A stretch of 64,000 nt of DNA from Lonicera japonica (Eukaryota > Streptophyta > Magnoliopsida > Dipsacales > Caprifoliaceae): positions 17,075,127 through 17,139,126 of the forward strand of contig CM038467.1 in NCBI GenBank assembly GCA_021464415.1. Direction: 5' to 3'. Shown here piece by piece: positions 12,301 to 23,700 of this stretch. The notes below the pieces were generated by a model that saw only the letters and a program-made list of their open reading frames with translations, was not told where the DNA came from and did no database searches. Position numbers and translations under genes: made by a program. Every line of letters begins with the position of its first letter. Position 1 is the stretch's first letter.

Positions 12301-13020
12301 AGTAGAAATAAACCATGTTATTTAGCCATACATATATAACGATTGTGCTTTCCTAAGTCTAGATTTTCATGTTACTCACCACGAGCTCTAGACGGCCCTT
12401 ATTGTTACCCTCTAGAGATTTAAAGATTTTCAACTTGAGGGAACCATGCCCTACCTATTTTATATCAGCAAACAATACCATCAAGACATCAATTATGCCA
12501 TCATGATCTGATACTACAAACCCGATTCTGATACTATAACCCGGAAGAATCAATGATGCGACGGATATAAATAATCGCCAAAAATACCATCATATCATAT
12601 ATCGCAAGTTGATCCAATAAAATAATCCGAAGAAGTCCATAATTCTACGATTATAAATGAACATTAAAGAAGCCCTATGACAGAAATCGATAACCAATTT
12701 AAGTCACTGAAAGAAATAATGGGATGTGATATACTTCATAGCAACATGCGGGATAACACTAATTATTAGGTTGACACAGTTATAACATGCATATGTATGC
12801 TCATATACAAAAGATGTAACATCTATATAATAATGATCATGTACATGCAATAATCTCTTAATTTACTGCTAAATTTATATGAATTACATGTGTTGGGAAA
12901 ACTTACACTAAACTAAAAAGGTTCACAAGCTTAGTTAAATCTTGGGAATTCATTAGATTAAGTACATACACAATTAATTTGATAATTTTCCATCACTTGC
13001 ATTTCACCAACTATTTACAA
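9344..13020. other. Gene-free AT-rich DNA
   Basis: No gene could be supported. Two stretches (about 10200-10960 and 11570-12060) are less AT-rich and look like old LTR-type sequence with similar themes, but no TG...CA boundaries were established. A GTATCAGAGC string at 11076-11085 resembles part of a primer-binding site but lacks a convincing LTR end before it. Confidence 0.45.
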
Positions 13021-14125
13021 GGGTGTTGGTAAAAGTACCCTAAAAAATTAATTTAAACACTCTTTTTTAGGCACCTGTATTTAAATTTTAATTTTGTAAA
13101 AGCACCCGCATAGTTAAGGCACCCTAATTAAAAAAAAAGAAGAGAAAATAACATGAGCATCTATCCTATCTCCTTTCATATATTCTCTGGGTTTAAAGTA
13201 TTTACAATAATATTTTGAGTACTTCCATTTTGTATATATCTCATAACTATAATAAAAGTACTCACCATCTTATTAGCTTAGGGCGTAACAGTGATATTTA
13301 AACCCTTTTTTTTAAAACTAAAGATGAGAAGTAAATTGCATTGAATAGATTAGGCCACTAAATATTGCTTCTACAAGCTCTTTCATGGCGCAACTTCACT
13401 ACAATTCTTTTACAACAAAAGCTAATTCTAAAATTTACCTAAGGATACACTCCTATTCATCGTTTACAAGAAAAATAAATACGTGTAAACGGCCTTGCTC
13501 AGTCCGACCTTACCATCCTTGGAAAGAAAGTATAATAAGCCATTACTTCAGAATCGGTAGGCATTCAAATCCTTGGAATGCACAAGTAATCAAAAGATAT
13601 CCTTTGCAATGTATGTGGCAGCCTTGTGCAATTGACAAGGAATTTTGTAGGAATGAATGAATAATTTGCTATATTTGTAATTTGTGAACCACTTGGTTTC
13701 CACAAGCCAATTATAAAGACTGTAATCTCGTGTGAAATAAGGTATACTATAAACCCAACATACGCAGCCGTGAAGACAAACACCATGCAAGTAAACAATA
13801 TTCCACTTAATACAGAAGAGAAGAAATCCACCAACAAATACCCGTTGATGATCACTATCACCAACGCAGCCACAATCCATGAAACCTAGATAGTGAATTT
13901 GTTCCCCATCTAGGTTAATAAAAACACACATGATCATTTTTAATTTTGGATTAATGAGAAAGAGACGAAGTCATCATGTAGCAACGTAGCAGTAGCAATG
14001 ATGAATAGGATGAGTAGTTAAAGTATTAAGGTGCCGTCAAAATACAATTTCCAATTCTTTAAGTTACCTTTATTCTTAAAAATGGTGTTTAAATTGATTT
14101 TTTAGGGTGCTGGTAATCATAATCC
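13021..14125. mobile_element. TIR transposon carrying a gene fragment (Pack-type)
   Basis: The left end contains ACCCTAAAAAATTAATTTAA (about 13037-13056). The reverse complement of the right end contains ACCCTAAAAAATCAATTTAA (about 14087-14106). Both go on into AACAC. Outside this core both ends carry a GGGTGYTGGTAA motif. No exact target duplication could be fixed, so the boundaries are approximate. Between the ends lies an NRAMP-like exon on the minus strand. The superfamily is uncertain. Confidence 0.6.
13565..13909 (-). pseudogene. NRAMP metal-transporter C-terminal fragment
   Basis: The minus-strand reading MGNKFTI-stop-VSWIVAALVIVIINGYL, continuing through LLVDFFSSVLSGILFT and AYVGFIVYLIS, matches the last transmembrane segments of plant NRAMP3/4-type metal transporters, where INGYLLLDFFS is characteristic. 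NRAMP proteins move Fe and Mn across vacuolar membranes. An in-frame TAG at 13886-13888 interrupts the fragment, residues expected between FTI and VSW are missing, and no other NRAMP exon was seen nearby. CCTAG before the ATG could be an old splice acceptor. The reading downstream of YLIS shows no family match. It sits between the inverted repeats of the surrounding TIR element, so it is probably a captured, non-functional piece. Confidence 0.6.
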
Positions 14126-15817
14126 AAAATCAATTAGTTTATATTCGTAGAGAATCTCAAGCAATTATTCCCAACCTTTCATTTGTCCGTGAACCATTAC
14201 AGGCAATGCTCAATTTTGTGATTTTCTTCACTAATCATGTTTCCCTAACCATATTATTCCTAATTATAACATAATTATCACATTTCTTTGAATAAATCTA
14301 ATCATTTACACATGTATGTATATGTACAAGACTTGAATTAACACATGCAAAACTTGAAACATGTGAAACTTTAAGAATTTAACAAATTTGATCATAAAAG
14401 AACACAATTAAACCCATACCTTAAGCCAATTGTGCCAATTAAAGACTTGAACTCCAAGACCCTAGGCTTTTCCTTCAACAAAATAAACTCCCAAGGGCCA
14501 TCATTCCATAATCAATCATGCTCTTCTCATGATCGATCTGAAATTCCACTAATTATTTTTCCTAATTCTAATTTCCACTTAAGCGAAGCTAATACATAAT
14601 CAATTACTCAAATTAAATTATGAGGTATTACATAACACAATTATAATACATTTCTGGTGCAGATCGGTCCATATACGAGCCGGCCTTTAGCACGTTTTCG
14701 TCGTTAAAATAATGAAAAGATATTTTTAGCAATGAAAAAACATCGCTAAAGCATGATGATTTTTTTGAATATATTTATATTATATTAGTAAAAAGAAAAA
14801 GAAATAAGTAACTTTCCGCCCTTAAAAACCACGGCAAAAAGGCGAAAAGGAAACAAAAAAGCTTGGGTTAACACTAAAAACTTTTTGTTCAAAAAAAAAA
14901 AAACACTAAAAACTTGTATATGTTCTTTTCAATATGCATAATAGGTACACGGTTGTTTTTAGTACTTTCTAACGCAATATTTATATCAGAAAATATTATA
15001 TTATTAACGCAATATTTGTATAAGAAAATATTATATTATTGTAAAACGTTGTAAAATATAGGTTCATTTTTGTTATTTTTATTAAAAAAATACTATAATG
15101 CATGTAATTCCCCCTCCTCCCCTTAGTTACATTTGTCGCTGGATCCACCCTTGATCTTTTAGATTTGTCTTTTATTAAGAATTGATTATTTTGTTCTCTT
15201 TGTCCTTTTATTTATTTTTTCTCAACTTTGTAAAACCCTAATTTCTATCTCTAAATATAAGTTATGGCGTCCGGTTAGAATACACTAAAACCCAATTACG
15301 GGATTTTCAACTGAACTCATAAATTATATCTTCCTAGCATGAAGAAATCCAGTTTTGAAAAGCTAAAATTACGTTTTGGAATCATCAAATAACATCTGGC
15401 ATTCCTCCATTTGTTTGTACTCGAGAGTCTTAATCATTGAGCTAAATGATTCTACTAGATATATATTCTGGGTAGCGACAGCATTCGTTCATGTCACTCC
15501 GCTAGAAAATAATACTCCGATTTCCCGTATTAAGACTTCAATTTTTAACTTGCGTGTTTTGGAAAGATACGCTAATTTCAAGACAATCAACGAACTAAAT
15601 ACAATTTATTTACTATCACAAGATCTTCTACATTGAAAAATGTTCTTGAAAAAAAACTGAACTCAATTTTGAACGTGAAGAACATAGTTTTCTCAAATAC
15701 TTCGACAACCAGCCAAAATTAACATAAAATCTGCCACATATTTCGCACTTCACCGACTAGCAATACAAGAACTAGAATGGAATCCCACAAAAATACATCT
15801 GTGATGATTTCTTATGA
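14126..15817. other. Gene-free AT-rich DNA
   Basis: No coding region or complete element was recognised. About 15150-15245 repeats sequence seen at 6370-6480. The last few hundred bases are probably 3' flank of the ERD7-like gene. Confidence 0.45.
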
Positions 15818-18598
15818 CTACTTCAATTTAGCAGAGTTCTTCTCAGAAGCAGCAACTTTTACGAGTGTTGTGGGTTTAATTACACTCTTTGGGTTGATAG
15901 CTTTTCTGATCTTGAACACGGCCCAAGCAGTACCAATAGCATGACCTGCAGCATCAAGCCCTTCATGAGTCACCTCTGCCGCTTTTTCACCATATCTGTC
16001 ACAAAAATTTAACCTTCAATATTATCCACCAAAAAATACCACACCCTAGATTGCAGTTTCATCATAGCTAGTGCTTGTCATCGTCACCCAGTGACAAATA
16101 GTAAAACAAAATAAGTTTCGAATGTGAATTTCCAACTTAATATACCCATTTGCAAGACAGCCACAATGCCAACTTGCCCATTAGAGTAATATGATGATTA
16201 ACGTGAAGAATTTAGGAATCAATCAACCAAAATGATGATGTAATGCAATTGTGTTATTATCTTCATTGGGAGTTGAGATATTTACTTATGTGAAACAAGC
16301 CCGGTAGTAACAACTGAAGTTGTCGACATGACGTTCCTTCCCGATACTTCAACAGCATCACATACTTTATCTGTTGTTAGGCACCCAAGAAAGCAAATTA
16401 AAACCGTAAGTACAAGCATGAATATACTCTTTGAAGCAAAACAATAATTGAAGGACCATAAAAAACAAGTTTTCATTTTTTGGGTTGTTTTAGGTGGGGT
16501 GGGATGGGATAGGATGGGATGGGGAAGAAGGTGCTATTGGGCGCAGCTTAAAAATTCAAAACAGCTACGTGGTCAAGCTTAATACAAGTAGATACAAAAT
16601 TACAATACAAGGAGGCAAGTACTTTGGAAAACAAACTTACATTCAATATAAGAAAAAAAGGTAAGCTGAATTGGAAAACAAACTTACTAAATCCATCCAA
16701 GGAGGCAAGTACAATTTCCCCGGGAAGAAGACTGAAGAATTTCTTGCCTACTTTGGAGTTGACAATTGAGCTTGTGAAGAACCCAGAGAGTTTCACAACT
16801 CCAGAAAGGATTCCAGTTGCCACCTTCTCTGACGTCTTTGTCAACTTCTTAACCCTGGGAAAAACATCCCATGGATGTCACATGATGAGACTAAATAATA
16901 TTGCATATATATACAAATTAAGCAGTAAAAAGCATTTTTTGTCGTACAACGGATCGAGAAGAGGAACTAGTTTAATAGATAACTTCAAAATCAAGTAAAT
17001 TAAGCAGAAAACTAGAAAATCCAGCAGTGACTTTGTACTAAGCACTAATAAATAGCATTGGACATCACACACTTGCAAAACAAAGTATGTCAACCCTCCC
17101 ATTCCACCGCAGATCCAGGTTATGATACAACGTTGACAGCCAACAAAGTTATTGATGCAACACTCTTCAGAGTGTTTGATAAATAAGAAAAATAAAACAA
17201 AATAAGGTGGCCAAAAATCCGTTCTATTGGCATCGCTAGCGGGCTGATCAGGTCACCACATATCGAATCTTGCCCGAAGAGGGCTAGTGTAGTTTGAATG
17301 GCCAGCCAATGGAGCGTGGGCAATTTTTGGTTTTAGCAACTTCTCTTGTAGATATTTTGTTTTAAACATTCAACAAAAATAACTAGTTGCAACTGTAACG
17401 TTGTCTCACACCCCATTTTGTTTTATCAGTTACGTGACACTACAATAATTACCAATAAAAAATTAACAACATATATATCCAACTTGTTCCACAAACGTAC
17501 CCTTAAGGTCACCAATCACCAGTATATCGAGTAGAATATGTGTCTAAATCCATACCCAACTTGACGCCAAGCAATGAGAACACAAAAAAATAAAAAAGGG
17601 GGACAAGGAGATAAAAACAAATAGGGCAATCTCACAAATATTTTATAGCAACAGTATATCATATCAAAGCTAAGCTAAGAAAATGATCGACCAAAAATCC
17701 AAATGAACGTGCATATATATATATATATATATATATACCTCTTCATCCTCATCATTGCTTCAGGACTAATTTCAGAGCTCGAACCGGGCTTCATCCTCAT
17801 CTTCAGAAATTCATTCCCCCACCTCAACCTATCCACAGTAACATCCCCACACCACAAAATCCCCTTAATCAACTGACCCGACCCGGCAGCAATCATCCTT
17901 GCAACAGATCCACTATAATCCTCCACATTTGGTGCCAACGTTGTCCAGTAAGCGGCCGGACCTCCCCTTCATCAACTTGTTCTTCTCCCCATCCACCGCC
18001 ATATCACCGGGCGAAACCTCCACCGCCCCACCCACCACCACCTCCGACACTTTCTGCACCGTAAACGCGCTGTAGTAATCCAAAATCCCATCCAATTCCC
18101 TCAGCAGACCCTCTTGCCCTTTCGACGCTATCGTCACCCCATAGTTCAACAAATTATCAGAATCATTAGCACCCTCATCGGAGGGGACCCGGAGGGTGAA
18201 GAAGTAGTGGGACTCGTCGAGTTTTACGGCGGGTTCGTCTTTTGCTAAAGGCCACTGGATCTCGTCGCCGACGCGGCAAGAACGGCGACCACGTTGTCTC
18301 CCTGGCGGAGGCGGACGATGAGTAGTTCACCGCAAGCGAGTTCGATGCTCTGTTGTTTGTCGATTAGGTGGACAATGGTGCCCGGGATTTTGATGAGGAT
18401 TTCTTCAGCGGATTCAAAAGCTGGCGGTTGAGAATTGGGGCTCTGTTCTCTGTCTGGGAATAAATTTTCTGCTAAATTTTTCGTGTCGACTGATGGGTAC
18501 AAAGATGAAGTGGAGGATGATGATAGAAATGGAGAAGTGGCATCTGGGTTGGACTGAGCGACTTCTGGGTACAGAGATTTGGGGTTTTGGGAAGACAT
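15818..18598 (-). CDS. ERD7: ERD7-like senescence/dehydration-associated protein, frameshifted
   Basis: Exons: 18598-17739, 16854-16688, 16370-16286, 15995-15818; all introns are GT-AG and phases agree (1290 nt, 429 codons plus stop). The protein matches the Arabidopsis ERD7 family (senescence domain), stress-induced proteins associated with lipids and membranes. Family blocks in order: SLYPEVAQSNPDATSPF, ELACGELLIVRL, VGDEIQWPLAKDE, SHYFFTLR, LNYGVTIASKGQE, LAPNVEDYSG, GQLIKGILWCGDVTVDRLRW, VVKLSGFFTSSIVNSKVGKK, LLPGEIVLASLDGFNK, CDAVEVSGRNVMSTTS, EGLDAAGHAIGTAW, INPKSVIKP. Exon 1 carries a 1-base loss near 18273 and a 1-base gain near 17963. The middle third is therefore in another frame, and literal translation stops after 117 codons at 18245. 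The shifts cancel, so the downstream frame and splice phases are intact. This is either a recent pseudogene or two sequence errors. Confidence 0.9.
16493..16524 (+). repeat. GGGAT/GGGG-run tract in intron 2 of the ERD7-like gene
   Basis: Five G runs of three or more occur within 32 bases, separated by 1 to 5 bases (built from GGGAT and GGAT units). The tract is G-rich on the plus strand, the template strand for this gene, so the pre-mRNA carries the C-runs. It fits a G-quadruplex pattern; function is unknown. Confidence 0.6.
17711..17737. repeat. (TA)n microsatellite at the 5' end of ERD7-like intron 1
   Basis: An uninterrupted AT dinucleotide run begins right at the intron 1 donor (AG/GTATAT), so length changes alter the donor's downstream context. 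Similar runs occur at about 840-856, 49076-49097 and 52190-52212. Confidence 0.9.
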
Positions 18599-18660
18599 GT
18601 TTGATCTCAGCTGTTAATCGAAAAGGAGAGAATTTAGGTGGTGGGGATTTTATGTGGAAG

Positions 18661-19712
18661 TAAACTTAAGGTTGAAGGTAGTCAAAAGAGCGCGTCGGCC
18701 CGATGTTGAGGAAGAAGATGACTTGACCTGTCGATCAGGTGTACGTGGCACCAGATGGGGGATGCCGCGTAATAACCGCGGAGTTGTGGTGTGCTGTCCG
18801 TTGTAGTGCTGGCAGAGCAAGACGTTTAGATTTTAAGGTCTTTAGGACCAAAATGACCCTTGAGATTTTAAGGATTTCGGGCCAATAAATCTACGTCGAC
18901 CGTAAATAAACCATTTTTTTTTTTTTTTGTTTTATTACTTTCGAAAGGAGAATAACAACTTCCTCTTTAGCTAAAGGTGGTGTTATTCGTATTTTAAATT
19001 TAAGTAGAATTAAACTTTAACTTTTATATCTGAAAGTTTTTCTTTCTGAATAAAAATTTTTAATCAAGAACTAGAATAATATTTTTATCAAATTCGGTAA
19101 ATTTCCGTGTTAATTATCGTTTATAAGAATGTAAAATAATTTAAAATGATTTCCAATTTGTCCACGACAAATTTCTAATATGTTTATCGCCCTTAATTTT
19201 TTTCTAAAAATTGCGTTGCTTTGAATCTACCAACTCTTTTAAAATATACTACTTTTTAATTATATAATAAGATATGCTTCCTTAATTTCAAACTTGCATC
19301 CTTAATTCCTGTCAATTATGAGAAGGGTCTATCTCTCAAGTTATTATTGAGCTAGAAGCTCATGCACATAATTAGGGATGTGTAAAAATACCAAAAAATT
19401 GAAAAATTAGTCCGAACTGAATTAGTTGATTTTTAAGGTTTCGATCCCGATTCGGTTGAAAAAAATAAAAACTGAAAGGGGTTGGCTCGGTTGTCGGTTA
19501 CTGTGTTACAGAACAAGTGAAAACTGAACCGAACTAGCAGTATACATGTCATTCATCTATTGGTTCGATGTATAAAAAATATAAAATATTTTTTTTTGTA
19601 AAAAATGATTTGAGAAAAAAAGTGTCAAATTGATTAAAAAGAAGCCAATTATTTTTGTCAAAAAATGACTTTAAGTCATAGCTCAATAATAATATAAAAA
19701 TAATTTTTAAAC
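18661..19712. repeat. Upstream region of the ERD7-like gene (duplicate copy B)
   Basis: This is the copy of 1473-2504 that still adjoins an ERD7-like coding region. It begins at the empty target site TAAACTTA. It contains the ABRE-like ACGTGGC at 18743-18749, about 145 bases upstream of the start codon. Homology ends near 19712. Because it neighbours the gene it is the likely promoter, with old transposon debris (19370-19560) in its distal half. Confidence 0.75.
18743..18749 (+). promoter_or_regulatory. ABRE-like motif upstream of the ERD7-like gene
   Basis: ACGTGGC, a bZIP (ABF/AREB) core, lies about 145 bases before the ATG at 18598 and is conserved in the paralogous copy at 1547-1553. ERD7 genes respond to dehydration and ABA, which fits, but no functional evidence is visible. 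Confidence 0.4.
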
Positions 19713-20723
19713 CATGGTCTAACAATATAAAAAAGGCCTAATTGTCTAAACCCAAAATCGAAAAAATTGACCCAGATTGGTTTTAAGCTTTCACTGGTTC
19801 AATTCAGTTGACCATTATAGCAAAACCAACATATCGGTTTGGTTCACAGTAAACCCGCACGGTTCGGTTAACTAAACCGTGCACAGCCCTACACATAATC
19901 ACTTTTCAATCAAGCTTTGCCTGCCAAGCAAGGATAGCAATTGTTGAATGATATAAAAGCTATATATTTCCCACACTGTTCTTTTTTAGAGGCTAAGAAA
20001 GGTAGAAGGCCTCCTAGTTCTAGTCTTGTGTCATTGAGGGAAGGTATCTCATCCGTTCGAGAGCAATGTGAAATGTTATAAATCGTGGCCAACTGAGGGT
20101 TTAAGAAGATCCATGGCAGTTACAACCTCAGAATAGTTATGTCTCTTCTATGAAGCCATCGATAGTGATTCTAAGGATATTGCTCTTATGTTTTTCTTTA
20201 TTTGTCGCTCTTATAATTTTCATGCCCATTAGCTTTTTAGAGCGTGCTTTTTGAGATCTCTTCTTGTGAATTGGTCATCTATGCCCACAATCCTAATTAT
20301 TAGGTTGTTATCACTCTTTAATGGTTTCTTAATATTTTCTAGCACTTCATTCTAGTTGTACCAGTATACTTACATTTGTGTACGTGGTCATTTCGCAATT
20401 CGGATGGACCGAATTGACAACGGCCTGTGAATCGTGCGTTTTGGTTTTACGTGATTCATCGATTTTAGCCAATTTTAAGGTATCGTAACTTTTTCATTCG
20501 TTGCCCAATTAAGCTCCTGTTTTTGCCTATGTTCAGGCTTTAATACAACTTATATTTGTTAAAATCTATTCATTCTTTAGCACTTCAGCAGAGCGCTGTC
20601 TTCAATGAGTTTTTTGGAATTATCCATCTAGAATTTGAGGATACTCCCTCTCAGAAAGTTGTAGAGTTTTAAATTAGCTCTCCATGGACATAAAGATCAC
20701 CTTGATCAGAATCCCGAGCAAAA
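19713..20723. other. Gene-free DNA with a possible LINE remnant
   Basis: Around 19985-20050 the plus strand reads FLEAKKGRRPPSSSLVSLRE with close stops, recalling the F-EAK-G-RPS-WRS region near the C-terminus of plant LINE reverse transcriptases. It is very short and degenerate. The remainder holds nothing recognised; 19740-19890 is CGGTT/AACCG-rich transposon debris. Confidence 0.3.
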
Positions 20724-23700
20724 TGTTATAACCAAATTATGAGCAGTGCATCATAGCCCAAAGTTTAGCCTTTGTAAAGCTGGGGGCTTATGGTCTGCGG
20801 ACCGGTTCTCTAAAATGGGCATACTGGTCCGCCATTTTCAATTATGCACCGACTTAAGTTTTAAAGCGGGGTTTTACCTTATTTTATCCTATTTTCGACC
20901 CACACACTTAGAACCTTCTAGAGAGAGAAAGAGAGCGTTTGAGAAAGATTTAGAGAGATTTTCATATCCACATCTTCACTACTCGAACTCCCTATCAAAC
21001 CAACACCGAATCAACATCCCATATCACTATCCATCGTCTCCTACATCCTCCTTACTTCCATGGCTAGGACTTAAGCAAGGAATTTAGGGATTTAGCAATC
21101 CGACAACTCTAGGCTTGATTCGGCTATCCAAACTTAAAGATTAAGTTTTATAAAGGTAAGATCTAGTATTAAAACTTGTTTTTCAACTTATTATCCCTTG
21201 ATTATGATTTACCCGTTGATTACATAAAAACCTAACATATCAAAATGGGTTTTTGAGTATATAAGATACTTTGTTTTAACGATGAAATTGATGTTTTGAA
21301 TATTCTAAATCTAGCTTAAATTATATAATTCCACAAGAGATTATGATTGGTTTCTCGATTTACACGAAAACACACTTACAACATATGTAAATATTGATAA
21401 TTCTTGTTACAAAAGTAAATGTCAACCCTTAGGGGTTCAAGTGGTAGTTTATATGCTACAAGACAATTGTTTATTTATTTTTAAACTACATAGAAGGGAT
21501 GATATAATAATTCCCCATTGGTTACAAATTAATGTTATAATTGATTAATGGAAATCATTAATATGGCACTATTGCTTTTCTTATGAATCGAGTTATGACT
21601 TATCGAGATTATACATAGCGCTAGTACATGATGGTCCTAGGTTTGGTCTCTAAAGATTGGAGCCGAAAGTTGGGACACAGTCTCCTATGTGCAAGACTCA
21701 AAACCGTGTACGGAAACGAACTTGAGGCCCTACTGCTACGTGGGTGAAAGACCAAGAAATGTAAACATGGCTCTACACTTGGATAGTGTGGGAATTATTG
21801 ATGTTGTGGCTTAAGGCCTATGAGACAAAGCGAATGATTCTTGTGCCATAGGTTTTCAGTTGAAACATGGTTAACTTTTATATAAAGTTTAAAGTGTATT
21901 TTCTTATAATGTTACCGATGTTTTATTCCTAAATTATTAAATATGTTTGATTTATCATATAAACTCAAATTAAGGATTTCTAAATCTTATTTTCATATAA
22001 AACTTATAATATGATTTTTACTGAGTCCGTTTAACTAACCCAAATAATTTTTCACAAGTTATTCTGTATGTTCTTCTAGGAGAAGGAAGAGGAGGATGCA
22101 GCTTCATAGATTGCCTCAATACCACTACCTAGTCGAGGGTCCTTCACGATAGAAAGACCAATGCTCTTGAAATTATTTTGTCGATTTTATGTATTGCACT
22201 TGTACAAATCTTATGTGTTATATGAAAATTGTAAATTCATACTTGGGACCTCGTTAGAGGATAGTTGCTCTATTGTAGTATTTTTTTTGCCTTATGGAAG
22301 GGTTATATAAGATGGAATATGTTCTTGCTTATTAGAATGTGAAATTTTAAATTTTTCACAGGACTTATGTTTTGTTAGCCCGCCGTCTGCATACAGCACC
22401 CGTGATTAATCGTGTCCCAGAGGATAAATCCTCTTAACGGGATTCAAGGCGTCACAAGTTGATATCAGAGTCACAAGTTTTATTTCCTTCGCCGGGAGCG
22501 GGGTAAATTAGGGGATTCCACTTCATATTAATTATATTCATCCTATTGTATCGGCAATTTTAGGAAAAGTTCTAGAAATCAGATTTAGTTTCTAGTGTAG
22601 CAGTAAAAGGACTATTGGGTTATATTATAGTCAGCTGCAGTGTAATGGATGACTATATTATAATTCATTAGTCGGTTGCCGCTAACTAGAATTGAAACGC
22701 AATAATTAATTGAGTTCTACCAAAAAATGTTCAATCATTTCACTCCTCCACTTTCCACTTTATCTATCAACCCCATGCTATCTCACTATACTTCTCGTAT
22801 TATACTCGCCAGGGTTCTGAAGAATAATTATGGTACCATTAATGGCGTTGGCTCCAGCCACACCAAGGTTCCAAGAAACACCCTAAATGATGACAAGGAT
22901 GAAGTTAACATCTAGCATAACCCTCATGGAGGGGAGAGTGATGAAGTTTATCAGCTCTAAAAGTTTAAACGTTCAGAACCACCTCAGTTTAAAGGGTCAC
23001 CAGAACCAGAGGTTACTGAAAGGTGGCACTATCACATCAACTTCTAATTTATGATGCTCTTAAGTGCAGATAAGTTGATTTTATTTTTTTAGAACTCATG
23101 AGTCACCCTACGCTAGTGAATGTCCATTGGGTGGGCCTAATGTAAGTACTGGGAGGGTTGAATTCAATAGGGCCTCCTACGACGGATATGTGTCCAATGC
23201 CTATTACAGGGCAAAACAGAGATGAGTTTTATAACCAAACTTAAAGTAGAAGGATGATTGAGAGTTATCGTCTTAGGTTTTGGAAATTGAGCATGTACGT
23301 GGAAAGAATTCCCGATATAGTAGAAGCAAGAAAGACTTATTTATGACCTTTGAGTTCAATATTAAAATACTATAGTTTCTATTGATTCTTCGACTTATAC
23401 GGCATAGAACAAGGCGAACTTTAATCTTAGTAAAAAGTCTAGTAGACCATCCATCTGATGGAACCGGTGGGTAAGATGAAGACAAGTGACCATGGAAGTA
23501 TGCGAGATAAGAATAAAAAATATCGTCCTGGTTCAAAATCTTCTAAATGAAACAACACTAGCAGTAGTGGCAGCAGTGGGGCTACGCACTAAGTATTTTA
23601 ATTGTGAGGGTCGGGACGAGTATCGCAGAGAATATTCTAAACCGCAACCAGAGAGAAGACGTGAGCTAGAATATTGAGTGAAGGCGATGTGGAGGCAGCA

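Noticed and set aside
13385..13660. 91-codon plus-strand ORF
   Set aside because: It is antisense to the NRAMP-like fragment and its 3' side; no similarity was recognised.
16624..16998. 124-codon plus-strand ORF
   Set aside because: It is antisense to exon 2 and intron 1 of the ERD7-like gene; the minus strand has the conserved protein and splice sites.
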